From: Aquipseudomonas alcaligenes MRY13-0052
Lineage (GTDB): Bacteria > Pseudomonadota > Gammaproteobacteria > Pseudomonadales > Pseudomonadaceae
DNA: 64,000 bases
Assembly: GCA_000474255.1 (NCBI GenBank)
Contig: BATO01000018.1
Coordinates: 23,437-87,436, forward strand
Direction: 5' to 3'
Of this stretch, positions 22,287 to 30,817 are shown piece by piece (within the stretch, counting starts at the first letter, position 1; each line of letters starts with the position of its first letter). The notes under the pieces were generated by a model. That model worked only from the letters and a program-made list of their open reading frames with translations. It searched no databases and was not told the DNA's origin. A program made the position numbers and the translations under genes.

Positions 22287-22964
22287 ATGAGTGAACTGCT
22301 GCTGATCGACGACGACCAGGAACTCTGCGAGCTGCTCAACAGCTGGCTGAGCCAGGAAGGCTTCAGCGTGCGCGCCTGCCACGACGGCGTCAGTGCCCGC
22401 GCCGCCCTCGCGGCCCATGCACCGGCGGTCGTCGTGCTCGATGTGATGCTGCCCGACGGCAGCGGCCTGGAACTGCTCAAGCAATTGCGCGGCGACCACC
22501 CCGAGCTGCCGGTGCTAATGCTCTCCGCACGGGGCGAGCCGCTGGACCGCATCCTCGGCCTGGAACTGGGCGCCGACGACTACCTGGCCAAGCCCTGCGA
22601 CCCGCGCGAGCTCACCGCCCGCCTGCGCGCCGTGCTGCGCCGCACCCAGCCGCCGACGCAATCCAGCCAGCTGGAGTTGGGCGACCTCTGCTACAGCCCG
22701 GTGCGTGGCGTGGTCAACGTCGGCGATCACGAAATCAGCCTCACCGTTTCCGAAGGCCGCTTGCTGGAGGCCCTGCTGCGCCAGCCCGGCGAGCCGCTGG
22801 ACAAGCAAGAGCTCGCGCAGCTGGCCCTGGGCCGCAAGCTCACCCTCTATGACCGCAGCCTCGACATGCACGTCAGCAACCTGCGCAAGAAGCTCGGCCC
22901 GCACGCCGATGGCCGGCCACGCATCGTCGCCCTGCGCAGCCGCGGCTACTACTACAGCGCCTGA
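22287..22964 (+). CDS. cpxR: OmpR/CpxR-family response regulator
   Basis: A 225-residue two-component regulator. The receiver has the acidic pocket DDD at 8-10, phospho-acceptor D52 in VLDVMLPDGSG and K102 in LAKPCD; a winged-helix DNA-binding domain (about 125-225) carries SEGRLLEALL and the C-terminal VALRSRGYYYS. With the Spy/CpxP-like protein and sensor kinase downstream it forms a Cpx-type envelope-stress system. In P. aeruginosa the matching regulator (recalled as PA3204) activates mexAB-oprM. A CpxR-type box follows the gene at 23031. Confidence 0.88.
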   Translation: MSELLLIDDDQELCELLNSWLSQEGFSVRACHDGVSARAALAAHAPAVVVLDVMLPDGSGLELLKQLRGDHPELPVLMLSARGEPLDRILGLELGADDYLAKPCDPRELTARLRAVLRRTQPPTQSSQLELGDLCYSPVRGVVNVGDHEISLTVSEGRLLEALLRQPGEPLDKQELAQLALGRKLTLYDRSLDMHVSNLRKKLGPHADGRPRIVALRSRGYYYSA

Positions 22965-23030
22965 AACGCCTCACCCGGCGCCGCGTCGCAGAGCGCCCCG
23001 GGCCTTTCGTAACAGTTCCCTGAGCCTCTC

Positions 23031-23046
23031 TTTACCCAAGCTTTAC
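23031..23046. promoter_or_regulatory. CpxR-type box upstream of the Spy-like gene
   Basis: Two TTTAC words (23031-23035 and 23042-23046) are separated by 6 nt. Read on the other strand this is GTAAA-N6-GTAAA, fitting the E. coli CpxR consensus GTAAA-N4-8-GTAAA. It lies about 45 nt before a TAGACT -10 candidate at 23079-23084 that lacks a good -35, as expected for an activated promoter. Confidence 0.6.
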
Positions 23047-23129
23047 CCTGGCCTGACCGCCCTTGACCTTGCCCTCCCTAGACTGAGCACATCCGGCAAC
23101 CAGCCGGTTCAGAGACAAGGAGATAGACC

Positions 23130-23555
23130 ATGCGCAAGACAATCGCCGCCCTGCTTCTCGCAGCCGCCCTGCCCACCGTCGCCATGGCCATGCCCGAAGG
23201 TGGCCCCGGCCCGGAACGCGGCTTCGGCGGCCCCGGTCACGGTGGCCCCGGCCTGTTCAAGGAACTGGACCTCAGCCGCGACCAGCGCCACCAGGTCGGC
23301 AAGCTGATGGGCGAGTCCATGAAGAACCGCCACGACATCACCCAGAAGTACCTGGACAAGCTGTCCGCCGCCGACAAGAAGGCCATGCAGGACGAGCTGA
23401 AGGCCAGCGAAGAGAAGAACCGCGCCGACATCCGCGCGCTGCTCACCCCCGAGCAGCAGAAGGAGTTCGACGCGCAGCAGAAGAAGATGGAAGAGCGTCG
23501 CGCCGAGCGTGCCGAGTTCGAAGCCTGGAAAGCCCAGCGCGCCAAGGCCCAATGA
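23130..23555 (+). CDS. Spy/CpxP family periplasmic protein
   Basis: A 141-residue exported protein: a signal peptide (KTIAALLLAAALPTVAMA), a Gly/Pro-rich linker, then a helical domain with two LTxxQ-type motifs (LDLSRDQ and LLTPEQQ) as in Spy and CpxP. The family members are periplasmic chaperones or inhibitors of the Cpx sensor. It lies between the response regulator and sensor genes, preceded by AAGGAG and by a CpxR-type box, so stress-induced feedback on the kinase is likely (inference). Confidence 0.87.
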   Translation: MRKTIAALLLAAALPTVAMAMPEGGPGPERGFGGPGHGGPGLFKELDLSRDQRHQVGKLMGESMKNRHDITQKYLDKLSAADKKAMQDELKASEEKNRADIRALLTPEQQKEFDAQQKKMEERRAERAEFEAWKAQRAKAQ

Positions 23556-23583
23556 CCACGGCGGCCTGACCGCCCGTCCTACC

Positions 23584-23612
23584 GCCCATCAGGCTCCCAC
23601 CTGATGGGCTTT
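23584..23612 (+). terminator. Hairpin between the Spy-like and sensor kinase genes
   Basis: A perfect 10-bp stem (23584-23593 with 23600-23609, 6-nt loop) followed by TTT. It lies 28 nt after the Spy-like stop and 23 nt before the kinase start, so it probably terminates part of the transcripts and lowers kinase expression relative to the Spy-like protein. Confidence 0.6.
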
Positions 23613-23634
23613 GCCGTTTCCGGAGGAGCATCGC

Positions 23635-24957
23635 GTGCGTTCACTGTTCTGGCGGATCCTCGCCGCCTTCTGGCTCGCCCTGGCGCTGGTCGCCGGCCTG
23701 GCCATGTTGCTGGGCCGCGCGCTCAACCAGGACGCCTGGATCCTCAGCCGCCACCCCGCCCTGCAAGGCCTGGCGGAAACCCTGGTGCAACGCTACGAAG
23801 TCGGCGGCCCGGACGAGGTGCAGCGTATGCTCGAGCAGTTCAAGCGCCGCGCCCGCATCGACGTGCAAATCCTCAACGACAGCGGCCAGCCCGTGGTGCG
23901 CGGCACCTTCCCGCCCCGCGCCGCCGCCTTCGAGGCCCGCCAGCACGATGAACGCCTGCCCTGGCGCCGCCTCACCGAGGAATACACCAGCACCCGCAGC
24001 GGCGATTCCTTCCTGCTCATCTACCGCATCCCCTACCCCGAACTGGAAGCCTGGCACCGTGGCAGCCTGCTCTGGCCCTTCAGCGCCCTTGGCATCGCCC
24101 TGGTGGTACTGACCCTGTTCAGCCTGGCGTTGACGCTCTACATCACCCGGCCACTCAACCGCCTGCGCCGCGCCGTGCACGACCTCGGCCAGACGGCCTA
24201 CCAGCAGGACAGCCTGGCGCGCCTGTCACGGCGTCGCGACGAGCTGGGCGTGCTGGCCGGCGACTTCAACCGCATGGGCCAGCGCCTGCAGGGCCTGATC
24301 GGCAGCCAGCGCCAGCTGCTGCGGGACGTCTCCCACGAGCTGCGCTCGCCCCTGGCTCGCCTGCGCATCGCCCTCGCCCTGGCCGAGCGCGCCGGCCCGG
24401 AGCAGCGCGAGGCCCTGTGGCCACGCCTGAGCCAGGAATGTGACCGACTGGAAGCGCTGATCAGCGAAATCCTCGCCCTCGCCCGCCTCGACGCCGAGCC
24501 GGGCGCCACCCGCCCGATTGCGGTGCGGCCGCTACTGGTAAGCCTGGCCGATGACGCGCGCCTGCTGCACCCGGATCAGCACATCGAGATCCGCTGCCCC
24601 GCCGAGCTGCGCCTGGACGGCTGGCCGGACATGCTCGAACGAGCCCTCGACAACCTGCTGCGCAATGCCCTGCGCTTCAACCCGGCCGAACAACCGGTGG
24701 AAATAGACGCCAGCCAGGCCGACGGCCTGCTGCACGTGCAGGTGCGTGACCATGGGCCCGGCGTGCAACCCGAGCACCTGGCCCAGCTGGGTGAGCCCTT
24801 CTACCGGGCCCCAGGCCAGGCAGCTCCCGGCCATGGCCTGGGCCTGGCCATCGCCCGTCGCGCCGTGGAGCGCCACGGCGGCACCCTGGCGCTGGCCAAC
24901 CACCCTGGTGGCGGTTTCGTCGCCAGCATCGAACTGCCGCTGCGGCCGCTGAACTGA
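23635..24957 (+). CDS. cpxA: Cpx-type sensor histidine kinase
   Basis: A 440-residue membrane kinase. TM1 is at about 8-28, the periplasmic sensor at 30-147 and TM2 at about 148-170; HAMP follows (ITRPLNRLRRAV), then the phosphorylated H234 in DVSHELRSPLARLR, and the ATPase with N-box LDNLLRNALRFNP, DHGPGV and GHGLGLAIA. GTG 23635 is chosen because GGAGGAG lies 6 nt upstream; an ATG at 23611 falls inside the upstream hairpin and has no such site. Partner of the response regulator at 22287. Confidence 0.87.
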   Translation: MRSLFWRILAAFWLALALVAGLAMLLGRALNQDAWILSRHPALQGLAETLVQRYEVGGPDEVQRMLEQFKRRARIDVQILNDSGQPVVRGTFPPRAAAFEARQHDERLPWRRLTEEYTSTRSGDSFLLIYRIPYPELEAWHRGSLLWPFSALGIALVVLTLFSLALTLYITRPLNRLRRAVHDLGQTAYQQDSLARLSRRRDELGVLAGDFNRMGQRLQGLIGSQRQLLRDVSHELRSPLARLRIALALAERAGPEQREALWPRLSQECDRLEALISEILALARLDAEPGATRPIAVRPLLVSLADDARLLHPDQHIEIRCPAELRLDGWPDMLERALDNLLRNALRFNPAEQPVEIDASQADGLLHVQVRDHGPGVQPEHLAQLGEPFYRAPGQAAPGHGLGLAIARRAVERHGGTLALANHPGGGFVASIELPLRPLN

Positions 24958-24971
24958 ACCACCCTCCAGGC

Positions 24972-25007
24972 AATAAAAAGCCCGGCGCAGGCAACCTGCG
25001 CCGGGCT
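24972..25007 (-). terminator. Rho-independent terminator of the nitroreductase gene
   Basis: A 13-bp perfect stem (24979-24991 with 24995-25007) with loop CAA is followed on the minus strand by TTTTATT. It also lies just past the sensor kinase stop, so it may act weakly in both directions. Confidence 0.85.
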
Positions 25008-25024
25008 CGTTGGGCCGCTGCCGA

Positions 25025-25582
25025 TCAGCCCCAGGCTTTGACGAAATCAGCAGGCGCCAGCTCCGGCGGGCCACGACGCTCGCCGTCGACACTGCCCAGG
25101 TACAGGAAACCCACCACCTGTTCGTTGTCCGCCAGGCCCAGGCCACGGGCGACATGGCGGTCGTAGCTCAGCTCGCCGGTGCGCCAGATGGCGCCCAGCC
25201 CCTGGGCATGGGCGGCCAGGAGGATGCCGTGGGCAGCACAGGCAGCCGACAGCACCTGTTCGCTTTCCGGCACCTTGTGCCCCGCGGTCAGGCTGGCGAT
25301 CACTACCACCAGCAGGGGCGCACGCAGCGGCATGCCGAGGGCCTTGTTCACCGCCGCCTCGGGGGCTTGCGGGTCCTTGGCCTTCACCGCCTCGGCCAAC
25401 AGCTCGCCCAGCCGGTTACGGGCCTCGTCCTCGACGGTAAGAAAGCGCCAGGGCCGCAGGTAGCCGTGATCCGGTGCACGCAGGGCGGCGCGGAACAGCA
25501 CCTCGCGTTGCGCCGCATCGGGCGCCGGCTCCACCAGGCGGGACAGGGATACACGGTTGAGCAGAGCGTCTAGAGCCTCCAT
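25025..25582 (-). CDS. YdjA-like nitroreductase family protein
   Basis: A 185-residue FMN-dependent oxidoreductase of the compact YdjA type. It shows the FMN-binding RAPDHGYLRPWRFLTV block and the C-terminal GLGAIWRTGEL and FLYLGSVDGERR. The physiological substrate is unknown. It stands alone on the minus strand between the Cpx genes and trkH, ending in its own strong terminator. Confidence 0.87.
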   Translation of the reverse strand: MEALDALLNRVSLSRLVEPAPDAAQREVLFRAALRAPDHGYLRPWRFLTVEDEARNRLGELLAEAVKAKDPQAPEAAVNKALGMPLRAPLLVVVIASLTAGHKVPESEQVLSAACAAHGILLAAHAQGLGAIWRTGELSYDRHVARGLGLADNEQVVGFLYLGSVDGERRGPPELAPADFVKAWG

Positions 25583-25654
25583 CGGGCCACCTCCAGATTC
25601 GAGTGAAGCGGCATTCTAGCCGAAGTTGCGACGCATTCCGGGCTCACACTCTGC

Positions 25655-25682
25655 TTTACAGCGTCATGCACCTACGTAGAAT
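25655..25682 (+). promoter_or_regulatory. Sigma70-type promoter of the first trkH
   Basis: TTTACA (25655-25660), a 16-nt spacer and TAGAAT (25677-25682) lie 31 nt before the ATG. Both hexamers match consensus at five of six positions. Confidence 0.55.
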
Positions 25683-25713
25683 CTCGCTCCTTTTCCCTCG
25701 GTCCAGACTTGCC

Positions 25714-27168
25714 ATGGCACTGCCGACCCTCCGCATCATCGCCTTCATCATCGGCATCTTTCTCATCACCCTGTCCGTCAGCATGGTCGTGCCCATGCTG
25801 GCACTGCTGGTGTTCGAACGTACCGACGACCTCAGCGCCTTCACCTGGTCGAGCCTGATCACCTTCGTCTGCGGCCTGGCCCTGGTCGCTCCGGGCCGTC
25901 CCGAACACCTGCACATGCGCCCCCGCGACATGTACCTGCTGACCACCAGCAGCTGGGTGGTGGTGTGCTGCTTCGCGGCACTGCCGATGGTGCTCATCCA
26001 GCACATCAGCTACACCGACGCCTTCTTCGAGACCATGTCCGGCATCACCACCACCGGGTCGACCGTGCTGACCGGGCTGGACACCGCCTCGCCGGGCTTG
26101 CTGCTGTGGCGCTCGATGCTGCACTGGCTGGGGGGCATCGGCTTCATCGGCATGGCGGTGGCCATCCTGCCGCTGCTGCGTATCGGCGGCATGCGCCTGT
26201 TCCAGACAGAATCCTCCGACTGGGGAGAAAAGGTCATGCCGCGCTCGCACATGGCGGCCAAGTACATCCTCGTCGTCTACATCGGCCTCACCGCGCTAGG
26301 CACCCTGGCCTTCTGGCTGGCCGGCATGACCCCGTTCGAAGCCATCAACCACTCCGCCTCGTTGATCTCGACCGGCGGCTTCTCCACCTCCGACAGCTCC
26401 ATCGCCCATTGGCCGCAGCCGGCGGTGCACTGGGTGGCGATAGCGGTGATGATCCTCGGCAGCCTGCCCTTCACCCTTTACGTTGCCAGCCTGCGAGGCA
26501 ATCGCAAGGCCCTGGTCCGCGATCATCAGGTCCGAGGCTTCATTGGCTTCCTGGTCATCACCTGGCTGCTCTTCGGCACCTGGTTCTGGGCCAACTCGGA
26601 AAACAGCTGGCTCGACGCCGTTCGCATCGTCGCCGTGAATGTCACCTCGGTGGTCACCACCACCGGCATCGCCCTGGGTGACTACACCCTCTGGGGCAGC
26701 TTCTCGGTCATGCTGTTCTTCTACCTGACCTTCGTCGGTGGCTGCTCGGGGTCCACCGCCGGCGGCCTGAAGATCTTCCGCTTCCAGGTGGCCCTGGTGA
26801 TGCTCAAGGCCAACCTGCAGCAACTGGTGCACCCGCGCGCGGTGATCCGGCAGAAGTACAACGGGCATAACATCGACGAAGAGATCGTCCGCTCGCTGAT
26901 CACCTTCTCCTTCTTCTTCACCGTCACCATCGGTGTCATCGCCCTGGGCCTGTGCCTGGTTGGCGTCGATTGGGCCACCGCCATCACCGGTGCCGCCACC
27001 GCCGTCTGCAACGTAGGCCCAGGCCTGGGCCCGACCATCGGCCCGGCGGGCAACTTCTCCAGCCTGCCGGATGCGGCGAAGTGGATGCTGACCGTCGGCA
27101 TGCTGCTGGGGCGCCTGGAGATCCTCACCGTGCTGGTACTCTTCACCCGGGCATTCTGGAAACACTGA
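25714..27168 (+). CDS. TrkH family potassium uptake protein, copy 1
   Basis: Channel-like subunit of a Trk/Ktr potassium transporter in the inner membrane, 484 residues. The four selectivity-filter repeats are recognisable: TTTGSTVLTG, STGGFSTSD, TTTGIALGD and NVGPGLGPTIGPAGNFSSLP. ATG 25714 (MALPTLRIIAFIIG) is chosen because the adjacent paralogue starts identically. No TrkA (the NAD-binding regulatory subunit) is nearby, so it must be supplied from elsewhere. Copy 2 follows after 77 nt with its own promoter. Confidence 0.92.
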   Translation: MALPTLRIIAFIIGIFLITLSVSMVVPMLALLVFERTDDLSAFTWSSLITFVCGLALVAPGRPEHLHMRPRDMYLLTTSSWVVVCCFAALPMVLIQHISYTDAFFETMSGITTTGSTVLTGLDTASPGLLLWRSMLHWLGGIGFIGMAVAILPLLRIGGMRLFQTESSDWGEKVMPRSHMAAKYILVVYIGLTALGTLAFWLAGMTPFEAINHSASLISTGGFSTSDSSIAHWPQPAVHWVAIAVMILGSLPFTLYVASLRGNRKALVRDHQVRGFIGFLVITWLLFGTWFWANSENSWLDAVRIVAVNVTSVVTTTGIALGDYTLWGSFSVMLFFYLTFVGGCSGSTAGGLKIFRFQVALVMLKANLQQLVHPRAVIRQKYNGHNIDEEIVRSLITFSFFFTVTIGVIALGLCLVGVDWATAITGAATAVCNVGPGLGPTIGPAGNFSSLPDAAKWMLTVGMLLGRLEILTVLVLFTRAFWKH

Positions 27169-27188
27169 CCTCACCGGCAGGCCGGCCG

Positions 27189-27216
27189 TGGACAGGCGCC
27201 CCAGCACGGCTAGAAT
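27189..27216 (+). promoter_or_regulatory. Sigma70-type promoter of the second trkH
   Basis: TGGACA (27189-27194), a 16-nt spacer and TAGAAT (27211-27216) lie 29 nt before the ATG of copy 2. The same -10 word and spacer length occur before copy 1, suggesting that the promoter was duplicated with the gene. Confidence 0.5.
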
Positions 27217-27245
27217 GGCGGCCTTCACCTTTCAGAGCTTGACCC

Positions 27246-28700
27246 ATGGCATTGCCGACCCTGCGCATCATCGGTTTCATCATCGGCATATTCCTCATCA
27301 CCCTCGCCGTGAGCATGGCCATCCCCGTGCTAACGCTGTTCATCTTCGAACGCACCCAGGATATCCACTCCTTCGTCTGGTCGAGCCTGATCACCTTCCT
27401 CGCCGGCCTGGCCCTGGTCATCCCCGGGCGCCCGGAGCATGTGCACCTGCGCCCACGCGACATGTACCTGCTCACCGTTTCCAGCTGGGTGGTGGTGGCG
27501 GTCTTCGCCGCGCTGCCCTTCCTCTTCACCCAGCACATCAGCTACACCGACGCCTTCTTCGAAAGCATGTCGGGCGTCACCGCCACCGGGGCCACCGTGC
27601 TCAGCGGGCTGGACAGCATGTCCCCCGGCATCCTCATCTGGCGCTCGCTGCTGCACTGGCTGGGAGGCATCGGCTTCATCGGCATGGCGGTGGCCATCCT
27701 GCCGCTGCTGCGCATCGGCGGCATGCGCCTGTTCCAGACCGAATCCTCCGACCGCTCCGACAAGGTCATGCCGCGCTCGCACATGGTGGCCAAGTACATC
27801 GTCCTGGTTTACGTCAGCTTCACCCTGCTCGGCACCCTGGGCTTCTGGGTCGCCGGCATGAGCCCATTCGACGCGGTCAACCACGCCATGTCGGCCATTT
27901 CCACCGGCGGCTTCTCCACCTCCGACCAGTCCCTGGCCAAATGGCCGCAGCCGGCGGTGCACTGGGTGGCGGTGGTGGTAATGATCCTCGGCAGCCTGCC
28001 CTTCGCCCTCTACGTCTCCACCCTGCGCGGGCACCGCAAGGCGCTGATCAAGGACCACCAGGTGCGCGGCTTCCTCGGCCTGCTGCTGGTGATCTGGCTG
28101 GTACTCGGCACCTGGTACTGGGCCACCACCAAGCTGCATTGGCTCGACGCCCTGCGCCACGTGGCGGTCAACACCACTTCGATTCTCACCACCACCGGCT
28201 TCGCCCTGGGCGACTACAGCCTGTGGGGCAACTTCTCGCTGATGCTGTTCTTCTACCTGGGCTTCATCGGCGGCTGCTCCGGCTCCACGGCCGGCGGCAT
28301 CAAGATCTTCCGCTTCCAGGTCGCCTACATCCTGCTCAAGGCCAACCTCTACCAGCTGATCCACCCGCGCGCGGTGATCAAGCAGAAGTACAACGGCCAC
28401 CGCCTGGACGAAGAGATCGTCCGCTCGATCCTTACCTTCTCCTTCTTCTTCACCATCACCATCTGCGTCATGGCCCTGGGCCTCTCGCTGATGGGGGTGG
28501 ACTGGATCACCGCGCTGACCGGCGCCGCCAGCACCGTCTCCGGCGTCGGCCCCGGCCTAGGCGAAGTGATCGGGCCGGCGGGCAACTTCTCCAGCCTGCC
28601 CGATGGCGCCAAGTGGCTGCTCTCCCTCGGTATGCTGCTGGGCCGCCTGGAGATCATCACCGTGCTGGTGATCTGCACGCCGTACTTCTGGAGGCATTGA
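27246..28700 (+). CDS. TrkH family potassium uptake protein, copy 2
   Basis: A second TrkH of exactly the same length (484 residues), with filters TATGATVLSG, STGGFSTSDQ, TTTGFALGDY and GVGPGLGEVIGPAGNFSSLP. By eye most positions are identical to copy 1, so this is a tandem duplication retained as two genes. Differences cluster in filter 1 (Thr-Thr-Gly-Ser against Ala-Thr-Gly-Ala), which could change affinity or ion preference (inference). Confidence 0.92.
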   Translation: MALPTLRIIGFIIGIFLITLAVSMAIPVLTLFIFERTQDIHSFVWSSLITFLAGLALVIPGRPEHVHLRPRDMYLLTVSSWVVVAVFAALPFLFTQHISYTDAFFESMSGVTATGATVLSGLDSMSPGILIWRSLLHWLGGIGFIGMAVAILPLLRIGGMRLFQTESSDRSDKVMPRSHMVAKYIVLVYVSFTLLGTLGFWVAGMSPFDAVNHAMSAISTGGFSTSDQSLAKWPQPAVHWVAVVVMILGSLPFALYVSTLRGHRKALIKDHQVRGFLGLLLVIWLVLGTWYWATTKLHWLDALRHVAVNTTSILTTTGFALGDYSLWGNFSLMLFFYLGFIGGCSGSTAGGIKIFRFQVAYILLKANLYQLIHPRAVIKQKYNGHRLDEEIVRSILTFSFFFTITICVMALGLSLMGVDWITALTGAASTVSGVGPGLGEVIGPAGNFSSLPDGAKWLLSLGMLLGRLEIITVLVICTPYFWRH

Positions 28701-28784
28701 GGCTCCCGCATGCGCTGAGAACTGGCTCCTGCTCTTCAGGTGGAGATCGGAGGCCGGCGGATGCGAGGCGGCGCGGGCGCCGCT

Positions 28785-28802
28785 GGGCGACTGAAGTCGC
28801 CC
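28785..28802. repeat. REP-like palindrome
   Basis: GGGCGACT-GA-AGTCGCCC, a perfect 8-bp stem followed by CTACAGG, lies between trkH copy 2 and the convergent araC gene. It shares the GACTGAAGTC core and trailing CTAC with the element at 37571. This is the typical form of pseudomonad REP elements. Confidence 0.6.
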
Positions 28803-28820
28803 CTACAGGCCGGAAGGTGA

Positions 28821-29822
28821 TTACAGGCGCGCGCGGTACTCGCCAGGCGTGGCGTCGAACCAGCGGCGGAAGGCGCGGAAGAAGTTGCTCGGGTCGGCAA
28901 AGCCCAGCAGGTAGGCGATCTCCAGCAAGGTCAGGTTGGGCTGGGCCAGGTACTGCCCGGCCAGTTCGCGGCGGGTGTCGTCCAGCAGTTGCTGGAAGCT
29001 GGTGCCCTCTTCCTGCAGGCGACGCTGCAGGGTGCGCTGGGACAGGTGCAAGGCGCTGGCCACCACTTCCCGCTTGGGTTCGCCCTGGGGCAGCAGGCGG
29101 CACAGCACCTGGCGCGCCTGGTGGGTCACCCGGCTGCCGGAGAAACGTGCCAGGTACTCGCCCGCAAAACGGTCATGCAATTGCGCCAGGGACTCGTTGG
29201 CCGTGGGCAGCGGCGTCTCCATGTCGGCGCGATCGAACAGCAGCGCATAGTGCTCGGCGTTGAACCGCAGCGGCGCCTGGAACACCTGGCGATAGGGCTC
29301 CATGTCCACAGGCGGCGGGCCCTGGAAACGAATCTCCAACGGGTTGATCGGCCGCCCGGTCATCCAGCGGCAGAAGGCCAGGGAATAGGCCATGGACGCC
29401 TCGGCGCTCTGCCGTGCCGGTGGCAACCGGTCGCCATGGATCGCCAGGATCAGCGCATAGCCTTCCGGCGTAGCGCGAAAGCTCAGGTCCGCGCCTTCGG
29501 CGATGATCCGCTGGTAGCGCACCAGGCGGGCGAAGCCCTCCTTCAAGGTGCGGCTGGACATCAGCGCATAACCCACCACATGGAAAGACGCCGGCCTCAC
29601 CACCTTGGCCATGTTCAAGCCGATGGCCGGGTTGCCCGAGAGCTCCACTGCACGCAACCACAGGCGGGTCATGCCGTCCTGGGGGAAACGGGCATCGGGA
29701 TCGCTCAGTGCGGCATAGTCGAGGCCCAGCTCGGGAAACAGGTTGCGGCAGTCGACGCCGCCCATTTCCAGCGCCTGGACAATCCCCAGGGCCCAGCTCG
29801 ATGACGTGGTACGTTCGCTCAT
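28821..29822 (-). CDS. AraC family transcriptional regulator
   Basis: A 333-residue regulator. The N-terminal about 200 residues match the arabinose-binding-like domain PF12625 found in OruR/ArgR-type AraC proteins (GLDYAALSDPDARFPQ). The C-terminal AraC DNA-binding domain has two helix-turn-helix motifs: VASALHLSQRTLQRRLQEEG and IAYLLGFADPSNFFRAFRRW. Target genes cannot be told from context. It converges on trkH copy 2 and has about 350 bp of non-coding DNA upstream. Confidence 0.88.
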   Translation of the reverse strand: MSERTTSSSWALGIVQALEMGGVDCRNLFPELGLDYAALSDPDARFPQDGMTRLWLRAVELSGNPAIGLNMAKVVRPASFHVVGYALMSSRTLKEGFARLVRYQRIIAEGADLSFRATPEGYALILAIHGDRLPPARQSAEASMAYSLAFCRWMTGRPINPLEIRFQGPPPVDMEPYRQVFQAPLRFNAEHYALLFDRADMETPLPTANESLAQLHDRFAGEYLARFSGSRVTHQARQVLCRLLPQGEPKREVVASALHLSQRTLQRRLQEEGTSFQQLLDDTRRELAGQYLAQPNLTLLEIAYLLGFADPSNFFRAFRRWFDATPGEYRARL

Positions 29823-30174
29823 GGCGCCTTCTTGTTCTGTCAGACACGGAGACCGCAGGACACGGCCTGGCGACGAAGGATACTAACCCAAGAGGGTGAA
29901 TGTAAGGCTCAGTATCTATGCGGCTTTCAGCGATCTCACCGCACTGAAAACCGGATATAAACGGGCTGAATCGGCTGGGTTATGCCGGCTTGATGGCAGC
30001 CTGCTCAGCCTCTTGCTCCATAGCGACAGCCCCATCACGGTGAAGGCATGACGCCATACACCTGACACGGAGGTCGCACTGCGCGAGGCCTCCCCATACA
30101 GTTACAAGATCTCCGGTCACTACGGCGCGCCCCGGGCAACTGACTCCTCTCCCCTCCTCCTCATATCCGCCTGC
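29823..30174. other. Intergenic region of lower GC, no gene seen
   Basis: About 350 bp upstream of the AraC gene with visibly more A and T than its neighbours. No open frame with a plausible start and ribosome binding site was found on either strand, and no terminator or strong promoter was recognised. It presumably holds the AraC promoter. Confidence 0.5.
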
Positions 30175-30528
30175 CTAAACCAAAACCTGCCGCGTGCTGG
30201 CAATCAGCTGGTTGATCTGGAGCACCACTGATTCATCAGTCGGCGTCTCTGGCCCTCTCCCTTCCGGGCAAGGCATTTGGGGTGTAGTTCCGAATAGCCT
30301 GCAGATGAGCGGCCTCTGCTCATAGGCCTCACATCCATTGGGGCCAAGGTGGACGCAGTTCCACTCCTCCAGGGCTGCTTCGTGTTCGGCCTCACTCTTG
30401 ACGGGGAGCCTGGCCAACTCCACCGAGCTCGCAGTAACCGGCCCGCAGCAGTCGTGACAGCCTGGCTTGCACTCGAAGCCGGGGATTCTCCGACGTAACT
30501 GATCAATCCTGCGGCTCAAGCTATCCAT
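30175..30528 (-). CDS. YkgJ-type cysteine cluster protein
   Basis: A 117-residue protein with the YkgJ pattern: GFECKPGCHDCCGP near residue 20, then CVHLGPNGCEAYEQRPLICRLFG, giving a set of cysteines likely to bind zinc or an Fe-S cluster. Function unknown. ATG 30528 (MDSLSRRIDQLRRR) is chosen because AGGA lies about 8 nt upstream; the longer frame lacks similarity. Base composition is less GC-rich than flanking genes, a possible sign of recent acquisition. Confidence 0.8.
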   Translation of the reverse strand: MDSLSRRIDQLRRRIPGFECKPGCHDCCGPVTASSVELARLPVKSEAEHEAALEEWNCVHLGPNGCEAYEQRPLICRLFGTTPQMPCPEGRGPETPTDESVVLQINQLIASTRQVLV

Positions 30529-30817
30529 TGGCACATCCTGATTTTGGGGCGCGGATTGTACATCCACCCGCACCTCCCACACCGAATCCCGCCTTGACGG
30601 CCCAGCTAGCCAGACCCACACACAACAGCTGGACGCTACTCAAATCGGGGGAGACGTCGCTCCTTTTCGCCGGAAATGCCCGCTTGATGGCAACAATCAA
30701 CCCGAAAGCCCCGGAATCACTGGCGGCGCGCCGGGATACTAAACTGGCACCTAATGTCACTGGTCTGGAAAGGCCCCGGTCCTACACTCTCTCCCAACAA
30801 GAAAGAGGAGATATCCC

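Noticed and set aside
30528..30621. N-terminal extension of the YkgJ-like protein
   Set aside because: The extension lacks family similarity, and a good ribosome binding site precedes the inner ATG.
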